This document shows, one piece after another, positions 14,540 to 20,389 of a stretch of DNA of 20,389 bases (its first letter is position 1; each line of letters starts with the position of its first letter). This stretch comes from Rhodocyclaceae bacterium UBA5602 (GTDB taxonomy: Bacteria; Pseudomonadota; Gammaproteobacteria; Burkholderiales; Rhodocyclaceae): NCBI GenBank assembly GCA_002424865.1, contig DILC01000074.1, positions 1-20,389 on the forward strand, written 5' to 3'. A program made the position numbers and the translations under genes. The notes below the pieces were generated by a model that made no database searches, was not told where the DNA came from, and worked only from the letters and a program-made list of their open reading frames with translations.

Positions 14540-14677
14540 ATGGCTAAAGGTCAAATGCGGAGCAACCGCGAACAGAAAAAACCCAAGCAAGATAAAACCA
14601 AGCCAACTGCTCCAGCCATTCCCTTTGGCGGCGGACAAGGCGGCGCATCCCTGCCCAAACGCTCAGGCGGCAAGTAA
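14540..14677 (+). CDS. Small basic conserved hypothetical protein (45 aa)
   Basis: A 45-residue reading frame begins MAKGQMRSNREQKKPKQDK. It has a well-placed ribosome binding site (AAGGAG at 14527-14532, 7 bases before the ATG). The protein is lysine- and arginine-rich with a glycine-rich tail, and has no membrane helix or cysteine. The start MxKGQxRSNxExKKPK resembles a small hypothetical protein I recall as widespread in proteobacteria, but no function is known to me. The basic character would suit nucleic-acid or ribosome binding, which is speculation. The frame also opens upstream at 14477 (TTG), but that start lacks support. Confidence 0.75.
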   Translation: MAKGQMRSNREQKKPKQDKTKPTAPAIPFGGGQGGASLPKRSGGK

Positions 14678-14849
14678 TCACCCGCTGATGATGCAACCCG
14701 CGAAAGGCAGCATCAAGGCCCGCCCCCGCCCAGCCGCGAGGCGTGAGCCGCATCAAATGGGGTTGTGTCACGCTAAAAACAGGGTTTGATCGCGATGCAG
14801 GCCGGGTGATCATGGTTATCCGGCAATGCAAGATGAGGTAATGGAGGCC

Positions 14850-16232
14850 ATGAGTCGTTACCGAATGGAGACCGATACTCTGGGTGCGGTCGATGTGTCT
14901 GTTGATCGGTTGTGGGGAGCGCAAACCCAGCGCTCATTGACGCACTTTGCCATTGGCGAGGATCGCATGCCCATGGCGATTGTGCGTGCTTTGGTGATGA
15001 TCAAGCGTGCGGCAGCGCTGGCCAATGCCCGATTGGGCGAAGTGCGGCCAGACATTGCGCAAGCCATTCTTGGCGCGGCGGATGAGGTGCTTGGCGGCGC
15101 ATGGGATGACGAGTTTCCGTTATCTGTCTGGCAAACGGGTTCGGGCACGCAAACGAACATGAACGTGAATGAAGTGCTGGCCAACCGCGCCTCGGAGATC
15201 ATGGGCGGGGGGCGCGGCATGCAGCGTTGTGTGCATCCGAATGACCATGTGAATCGCTGCCAGTCGTCCAACGATGTGTTCCCCACGGCCATGCACGTAG
15301 CTGCCGTGATGCAGTGGGAGGCGTTATTGCTGCCCGCATTGCGCCAATTGCGTCAAACGCTGCAGGATAAGTCAGCCGCTTTTGATGCCATCATCAAGCT
15401 GGGGCGCACTCATTTGCAGGATGCAACACCGCTCACCTTAGGGCAGGAATTCTCAGGCTACGGGGCGCAGCTGGCCCTCTGCGAGGGCGCGCTCGCCGCC
15501 GCGCAAAAGCCGCTGTATGCGCTGGCTCTCGGCGGCACGGCGGTGGGCACCGGGATCAACGCCCACCCGCAATTTGCCCAATGCGCCATTGCTGAACTGG
15601 CAGCGCACTCAGGGCTGCCGTGGGTTGCGGCCAGCAACCGGTTTGCGGCTTTGGCCGGGCATGAAGCTTTGCTGTTTGCGCACGGGGCGTTGAAAACATT
15701 GGCGGCGGCCTTGATGAAAATTGCCAATGACATCCGCTGGCTGGCCAGCGGCCCGCGGGCGGGCCTGGGTGAGCTGAAATTGCCGGAAAATGAACCGGGT
15801 AGTTCGATCATGCCGGGCAAGGTGAACCCGACCCAATGTGAAGCCATGACCATGGTGGCAGCGCAAGTCATGGGCAATGATGTGGCGATCAATATCGGTG
15901 GCGCCTTGGGCAACTTTGAGCTCAATGTGTTCAAACCGCTGATTGCCTATAACTTTTTGCGCAGCACGCGGCTTTTGGCTGACACGATGCGCAGCTTTGA
16001 GCGTTATGCCGTGCGGGACATCCAGGCGGATGAAGCGAAGATTCAGCAGTCCTTGAACAACAGCTTGATGTTAGCCACGGCACTCGCGCCGCATATTGGT
16101 TACGACAAAGCGGCCATGATCGCCAAAAAAGCCCATGCCGAAGGCTTGTCGTTAAGGGCGGCGGCTTTGGCTTCCGGCCTTGTCCTGGCAGAAGAGTTTG
16201 ATGCCTGGGTCATTCCGCAAAACATGGTGTAA
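14850..16232 (+). CDS. fumC: Class II fumarate hydratase
   Basis: FumC is the iron-independent, oxygen-stable fumarase that hydrates fumarate to L-malate in the TCA cycle and works as a cytoplasmic homotetramer. The 460-residue protein aligns with E. coli FumC without offset over much of its length. H188 (GRTHLQDATPL) and catalytic S318 (GSSIMPGKVNP) fall at the same numbers. LWGAQTQRSL, WQTGSGTQTNMN and QSSNDVFPTAMH are also present. I chose ATG 14850 (MSRYRMETDTLGAVD) because it matches the E. coli N-terminus residue for residue. GAGG at 14835-14838 is 11 bases before it. In-frame ATGs at 14826 and 14841 are less likely. The C-terminus stops at the position of E. coli PEQMV, a few residues shorter. 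Confidence 0.96.
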   Translation: MSRYRMETDTLGAVDVSVDRLWGAQTQRSLTHFAIGEDRMPMAIVRALVMIKRAAALANARLGEVRPDIAQAILGAADEVLGGAWDDEFPLSVWQTGSGTQTNMNVNEVLANRASEIMGGGRGMQRCVHPNDHVNRCQSSNDVFPTAMHVAAVMQWEALLLPALRQLRQTLQDKSAAFDAIIKLGRTHLQDATPLTLGQEFSGYGAQLALCEGALAAAQKPLYALALGGTAVGTGINAHPQFAQCAIAELAAHSGLPWVAASNRFAALAGHEALLFAHGALKTLAAALMKIANDIRWLASGPRAGLGELKLPENEPGSSIMPGKVNPTQCEAMTMVAAQVMGNDVAINIGGALGNFELNVFKPLIAYNFLRSTRLLADTMRSFERYAVRDIQADEAKIQQSLNNSLMLATALAPHIGYDKAAMIAKKAHAEGLSLRAAALASGLVLAEEFDAWVIPQNMV

Positions 16233-16254
16233 ACACATTGGACAGGAGAAATAA

Positions 16255-18969
16255 ATGAGCCATAACTTGTTTGGTACCTATCAAAAGTTGCCTTTTTCCC
16301 CGGATGAGGCCAGCCATTTTTACAGCCTGCCTGCATTGGAAGCCGCAGGCATTGGGCACATCAGCCGTTTGCCGGTATCCATCCGCATCGTGCTCGAATC
16401 CGTATTGCGCAATTGCGATGGCAAAAAAGTGACTGAAGCGCATGTGCGCGAGCTGGCCGCATGGCAGCCGAACGCGGCGCGGCAGAATGAAATTCCGTTT
16501 GTTGTCGCGCGGATTTTGCTGCAGGACTTTACCGGCGTGCCGCTGCTGTGCGATTTGGCCGCGATGCGCGACGTGGCGGTGCAAATGGGCGCAGACCCCA
16601 AGCGCATCGAGCCGCTCGTGCCGGTGGATCTGGTGGTTGACCACTCCGTGCAGGTCGACCATTACGGCAGCCAGGATGCCTTGCGCCTCAATATGCAATT
16701 TGAGTTCGAGCGCAATCACGAGCGCTACCAGTTCATGAAGTGGGGCATGCAGGCGTTTGATCGTTTCAAGGTCGTGCCGCCGGGCATTGGCATAGTGCAT
16801 CAGGTCAATCTGGAATATCTGTTCCGTGGCGTGCAACGGCGCGACAGCGTGTGCTTTCCCGATACCCTGGTGGGCACGGATAGCCACACCACCATGATCA
16901 ATGGCGCGGGCGTGGTGGCCTGGGGCGTGGGCGGCATTGAAGCGGAGGCGGGCATGCTGGGGCAGCCGGTGTATTTTTTGACGCCCGATGTGGTAGGCGT
17001 TGAACTGCAAGGCAAATTGCCCGAGGGCGTGACGGCGACGGATTTGGTGCTAAGGATCACCGAGATGCTGCGCAAAGAAAAGGTGGTGGGCAAGTTCGTT
17101 GAATTCTTTGGTGAGGGCGCGGCGCATTTATCGCTCACCGATCGCGCCACAGTCGCCAATATGGCGCCGGAATATGGCGCGACCATGGGGTTCTTCCCGG
17201 TGGACGCGCAGACGGTGGCGTATTTGAGAAACACCGGGCGGGATGCGCTCGATGTCGCACGGTTTGAGGCTTACTTTAAAGCACAGGGCTTGTTCGGCAT
17301 GCCGCAGCGCGGCGAGATTGATTATTCGCAAACCTTGCGCCTGGATTTAGCCAGCATCGTGCCCTCCTTGGCCGGCCCTAAACGCCCGCAGGACCGCGTG
17401 CCCTTGAGTGAAGCGAAAACTGCCTTTGCCCAAACCTTTGCCAAAACAACGGCGGAGAATGGCTTTGGCCTGGCCGCGCAAGATTTGGCCCGGCGCTATG
17501 CCAGCGCAGATGGGCTGGATGTAGGGCATGGCGACGTACTGATCGCGGCCATTACTTCCTGCACCAATACCTCGAACCCCAGCGTGATGATTGCGGCAGG
17601 GCTCGTCGCCAAAAAAGCAGTGGAGCACGGTTTTCGGGTGGGCGCGCACGTCAAGACATCGCTTGCCCCGGGCTCCCGCGTGGTCACCGAATATCTCGCC
17701 CAGTCCGGCCTGTTGCCTTATCTCGAACAACTCGGCTTTAACGTCGTGGGCTATGGCTGCACCACTTGCATTGGCAACGCGGGGCCCTTGGCCGCACCGA
17801 TTGAAGATGCCGTGGTCGAGCATGGCGTGATTGGTGCCGCAGTGCTCTCGGGCAACCGGAATTTTGAAGCGCGTATCCATCCCAATATCCGGGCGAATTT
17901 TTTGGCCTCCCCGCCCTTGGTGGTGCTGTATGCCTTGCTGGGCACGTTGCAAAAAGACCCGCTGACGGAACCCATTGGCCATGGCAAAAACGGCCAGGCT
18001 GTTTGGCTGCGTGACTTGTGGCCTTCCAGCCAGGAGATTGAAGCCTGCATGCAGACCGCTATGAACCCGGCCACCTTTCGCCGCTTGTATGCGGATCTCA
18101 CCAAAGATCATGTTCTCTGGAATGCGATTGATGCGAGCACCGGGCAGGTGTACGCGTGGCCGGACTCAACTTACATTGCCAGGCCGCCATTTTTTGCCGA
18201 CTTTATCGCGCAAATCAACCAACCCCTGGCAGTGCAGGCCGTGCGCGGTGCGCGGGCACTGGCGATTTTTGGCGACTCGGTCACGACAGACCACATCTCA
18301 CCCGCAGGCTCGATTGGCCAGTCTTCCCCGGCCGGGCAGTGGCTGTTATCCCGCCGTGTCGCCAGCGCCGACTTTAATTCCTACGGCTCGCGGCGCGGCA
18401 ATCATGAAGTCATGGTGCGCGGCACGTTTGCCAATGTGCGCATCAAGAACCTGATGCTGCCGATGAAAGCCGATGGCACGCGCGTGGAGGGCGGCTTCAC
18501 CCTGCATCAGCCCACGGGCGAGCAGCTCCCGATTTTCGAGGCCGCGACACGTTACATGGGCGATGGCGTGCCCAGCATCGTGTTTGGCGGGGAGGAATAC
18601 GGCACCGGTTCCTCGCGCGATTGGGCCGCGAAAGGCACGCAATTGCTGGGTGTTAAAGCCGTCATTGCGCGCAGCTTCGAGCGCATCCATCGGGGCAACC
18701 TGGTGGGCATGGGCGTTTTGCCCTTGCAGTTTTTAGGCACGGACTCCGCCGCATCGCTGGGTATTGCAGGCAATGAACTGTTTGACCTGGAAGGCTTGGC
18801 TGGCGCAATTGAACCGCAGCAGGATGTCACGCTGGTCATCCGCCCACCCGCAGGCGATGCGCGGCGCGTGACGCTGCGCTTGCGGATTGATACCCCGATC
18901 GAGGTGGATTACTACCGTCAGGGCGGCATTCTGCCGTTTGTGTTGCGGCAACTGTTGGTGGGTGCTTAG
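16255..18969 (+). CDS. acnA: Aconitate hydratase A
   Basis: AcnA isomerises citrate to isocitrate through cis-aconitate using a [4Fe-4S] cluster. The 904-residue protein is full length for the AcnA/IRP family. The three cluster cysteines are C436 (ITSCTNTSNPS), C502 and C505 (GYGCTTCIGNAGPL), each one residue off the E. coli AcnA numbering. Other landmarks are VGTDSHTTMINGAGVVAWGVGGIEAEA, FGDSVTTDHISPAGSI and EEYGTGSSRDWAAKG (swivelling domain). AcnA-type enzymes also bind mRNA when the cluster is lost, which is family knowledge and not visible here. AGGAG at 16244-16248 lies 6 bases before the ATG. The gene starts 22 bases after fumC, so the two probably form an operon. Confidence 0.97.
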   Translation: MSHNLFGTYQKLPFSPDEASHFYSLPALEAAGIGHISRLPVSIRIVLESVLRNCDGKKVTEAHVRELAAWQPNAARQNEIPFVVARILLQDFTGVPLLCDLAAMRDVAVQMGADPKRIEPLVPVDLVVDHSVQVDHYGSQDALRLNMQFEFERNHERYQFMKWGMQAFDRFKVVPPGIGIVHQVNLEYLFRGVQRRDSVCFPDTLVGTDSHTTMINGAGVVAWGVGGIEAEAGMLGQPVYFLTPDVVGVELQGKLPEGVTATDLVLRITEMLRKEKVVGKFVEFFGEGAAHLSLTDRATVANMAPEYGATMGFFPVDAQTVAYLRNTGRDALDVARFEAYFKAQGLFGMPQRGEIDYSQTLRLDLASIVPSLAGPKRPQDRVPLSEAKTAFAQTFAKTTAENGFGLAAQDLARRYASADGLDVGHGDVLIAAITSCTNTSNPSVMIAAGLVAKKAVEHGFRVGAHVKTSLAPGSRVVTEYLAQSGLLPYLEQLGFNVVGYGCTTCIGNAGPLAAPIEDAVVEHGVIGAAVLSGNRNFEARIHPNIRANFLASPPLVVLYALLGTLQKDPLTEPIGHGKNGQAVWLRDLWPSSQEIEACMQTAMNPATFRRLYADLTKDHVLWNAIDASTGQVYAWPDSTYIARPPFFADFIAQINQPLAVQAVRGARALAIFGDSVTTDHISPAGSIGQSSPAGQWLLSRRVASADFNSYGSRRGNHEVMVRGTFANVRIKNLMLPMKADGTRVEGGFTLHQPTGEQLPIFEAATRYMGDGVPSIVFGGEEYGTGSSRDWAAKGTQLLGVKAVIARSFERIHRGNLVGMGVLPLQFLGTDSAASLGIAGNELFDLEGLAGAIEPQQDVTLVIRPPAGDARRVTLRLRIDTPIEVDYYRQGGILPFVLRQLLVGA

Positions 18970-19261
18970 GGAACGCAGATGAGGTCCCTCGACAAGCTAG
19001 CCCGGATAGTCGACCCTGGTTGGCGCGAGGTTAGCGTCATGGTCAAGCATTGTGCCCCAACGTAGATGTGCCGGGGGCGCACTTATCAGCGGCGCGCTGT
19101 CTGGGCCAGAAGTTGAACGCGGGCTGGAACGCAAAACACGCCGACACACAAAGCACAGGTGAACAGCCCGGCAAAGCAGGCGTGATTTTTTTCGCCATCC
19201 CCGGCGCCAGCCTGGCAATTCGGTAAAGTGTCAGCTCGTTCTTTTTAGGGATCAATTCAAG
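18970..19261 (+). other. Gene-free stretch between acnA and the channel gene
   Basis: I see no convincing gene in these 292 bases on either strand. A minus-strand frame at 18997-19218 is open but arginine-rich and has no recognisable family. A weak terminator-like structure may lie at 19165-19192 (GCCCGGC, AAA, GCAGGC with one mismatch and a bulge, then a run of seven T), which could end the fumC-acnA transcript. No clear promoter for the channel gene was found. AGGG at 19247-19250 is a possible ribosome binding site for it. Confidence 0.4.
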
Positions 19262-20146
19262 ATGGCTTCCGTTTCCACTCCGCCTGGCAAGCCGCTGCAA
19301 AGCTGGCGTTTGCGGCTTTACACCATCATCTTCGAGTCCGACACCCGCGCCGGACGGTGGTTCGACCAGTGCCTGATCCTGTTCATCCTGTTCAGTGTCG
19401 CGGTCGTGGTGGCCGACAGCGTGCCCTACCTGCACGAGCGCTTGAGCGGATTCTTTTCAGCCGCCGAGTGGATATTCACCCTGCTATTCACGCTGGAATA
19501 TCTCGCGCGTCTGGCCTGTGCGCCGCACCCGTGGCGCTATGCCAGGAGCTTCTTCGGCGTGATCGACCTGCTGGCTTTGCTGCCCACGTATCTCGCGTTG
19601 CTGCTGCCCGGGGCGCATGTGCTGATCGACGTGCGCGTGCTGCGCCTGCTGCGCATCTTCCGCGTGTTCAAGCTTACCGCCTACATGACCGAATACCGCA
19701 GCCTCGCGCAGGCGCTGCATGCGAGCCGGCGCAAGATCACCGTGTTCATCACCGGCGTGCTGATGGTGGTGCTGGTGATGGGCACGCTGATGTATGTCGT
19801 GGAAGGTCCGGCCAATGGCTTCACCACCATCCCCACCGCCGTGTATTGGGCGATTACCACGATGACGACGGTTGGTTTTGGCGACATCACGCCCAAGACC
19901 GACCTGGGCCGCTTCATCTCCTCGGTGATGATGCTGCTGGGCTGGGGCACGCTCGCCGTGCCCACGGGCATCGTGACGGCGGAAATCGCCGCGCAGCGCC
20001 AGGCATCCCCAACCACCATCACCACCACCCGCACCTGCCCCGAGTGCATGACCGAAGGCCACCTGCCCGAAGCGCGCTACTGCCTGTACTGCGGCGCGGC
20101 GCTGCCGCCCTGGGCGCATGACGAGGCGTCAGCGCGCCGTGCGTAA
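19262..20146 (+). CDS. Voltage-gated potassium channel with C-terminal zinc ribbon
   Basis: This 294-residue protein has six membrane segments of the Kv type: S1 about 35-53, S2 66-84, S3 97-116, S4 122-140, S5 158-180 and S6 213-240. S4 carries a basic residue at every third position (R125, R128, R131, R134, K137), the hallmark of a voltage sensor. The pore loop ends in the potassium filter TTVGFGD (202-208). After S6 a Thr-rich linker leads to CPEC (259-262) and CLYC (274-277), a four-cysteine zinc ribbon, in place of the RCK domain common in prokaryotic channels. The ribbon may govern assembly or gating, which is inference. By eye almost every codon in residues 20-60 ends in G or C, more than in acnA. 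The likely role is potassium homeostasis or membrane-potential control. Confidence 0.93.
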   Translation: MASVSTPPGKPLQSWRLRLYTIIFESDTRAGRWFDQCLILFILFSVAVVVADSVPYLHERLSGFFSAAEWIFTLLFTLEYLARLACAPHPWRYARSFFGVIDLLALLPTYLALLLPGAHVLIDVRVLRLLRIFRVFKLTAYMTEYRSLAQALHASRRKITVFITGVLMVVLVMGTLMYVVEGPANGFTTIPTAVYWAITTMTTVGFGDITPKTDLGRFISSVMMLLGWGTLAVPTGIVTAEIAAQRQASPTTITTTRTCPECMTEGHLPEARYCLYCGAALPPWAHDEASARRA

Positions 20147-20317
20147 GCCAAGGCGCGCGTGAACAAGCGTGTGAAACACACTGGCGCTCAAGCTTTGGCA
20201 GGGCATGCCCTCTTCAAGCGCGTGATCGCGTGATTGAATGTCCATCAAACCAGGGGATGAAAGGCGGATATTGATCACCACGTTTTCAGCGTGAGGCAAG
20301 CGAGGGAACGTGAACAA
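20129..20317 (-). pseudogene. Remnant of a ribbon-helix-helix (CopG-like) antitoxin gene
   Basis: A minus-strand frame encodes VVINIRLSSPGLMDIQ then HALEEGMPCQSLSASVFH and ends HARL. This resembles the C-terminal half of antitoxins with the pattern INIRLSSxDLxxLQ, ALEEGxPYQTLxxSxLHKYxxGRL. The N-terminal part of such antitoxins is missing: only a TTG at 20317 could start it, and a TGA stands in frame about ten codons upstream. Several core residues differ from the pattern as I recall it (PYQTL reads PCQSL, LHKY reads FHTL). It also overlaps the end of the channel gene. A decayed gene fits best. A living short antitoxin with its toxin beyond the right edge is possible. The rest of 20147-20389 shows nothing else. 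Confidence 0.5.
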
Positions 20318-20389
20318 AACCGCATGGCGCCAGAATCCGGCAACTCACAGTTCGCATGGGCGGGCGTAGCATGGAGCAAGTGGCGCAGA

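Noticed and set aside
14678..14849. Complementary TGATGC/GCATCA segments after the small gene as a terminator
   Set aside because: Only 6 bp of stem with a loop of about 15 bases and no T-run.
18997..19218. 73-codon minus-strand frame in the gap after acnA
   Set aside because: Arg/Ser/Pro-rich composition, no ribosome binding site noted and no recognisable family; treated as non-coding.
19484..20119. Open minus-strand frame of 211 codons opposite the channel gene
   Set aside because: The product is His/Gln/Arg-rich low complexity; the plus strand encodes an unmistakable potassium channel.

Overview
This 20.4 kb window is chromosomal DNA with mostly housekeeping genes. It is moderately GC-rich, and the protein sequences look betaproteobacterial: an AlaA-type aminotransferase overlapping homoserine dehydrogenase, a Mth938-like protein, a PIN-PhoH fusion and a DUF1415 protein. 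I cannot name the genus. The extradiol dioxygenase hints at a lineage that uses aromatic or steroid compounds, but that is inference.

Left part (1-3800), minus strand. An intrinsic terminator sits at the left edge. A ring-cleaving extradiol dioxygenase follows, with its own putative promoter and a leader hairpin. Upstream of it are hom and alaA, which overlap by 11 bases and probably share a promoter near 3830-3855. The expected thrC does not follow hom.

Centre (3978-12010), plus strand. After a small Mth938-domain gene comes a lipid A modification operon for 4-amino-4-deoxy-L-arabinose (Ara4N): arnT, one small EamA/SMR-type subunit, arnB, arnC, a separate formyltransferase gene, a separate UDP-glucuronate decarboxylase gene, and arnD. 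The last two activities before arnD are fused as ArnA in E. coli but are two genes here. Five junctions are 4-base stop/start overlaps, so translation is probably coupled. A Bcp-type peroxiredoxin follows 14 bases later with a strong ribosome binding site and probably belongs to the same transcript. Together these genes convert UDP-glucuronate to lipid-linked Ara4N, flip it to the periplasm and attach it to lipid A. The usual result is reduced negative surface charge and tolerance to cationic peptides and polymyxin. No ugd and no two-component regulator gene are present.

Right-centre (12184-18969), plus strand: phoH2 (PIN nuclease plus PhoH ATPase), a DUF1415 gene, a three-copy 15-bp tandem repeat, a 45-residue basic small protein, then fumC and acnA, two TCA-cycle enzymes 22 bases apart.

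Right end (18970-20389): a gene-free stretch, a six-segment voltage-gated potassium channel with a C-terminal zinc ribbon, and on the minus strand what looks like the decayed end of a ribbon-helix-helix antitoxin. This end looks more GC-rich at third codon positions than the rest and may be accessory.

I found no CRISPR array, insertion sequence, rRNA or tRNA. I do not see a clearly novel system. The most notable points are the split ArnA, the palindromic C-terminal extension of arnT, the peroxiredoxin attached to the arn operon, and the zinc-ribbon channel.
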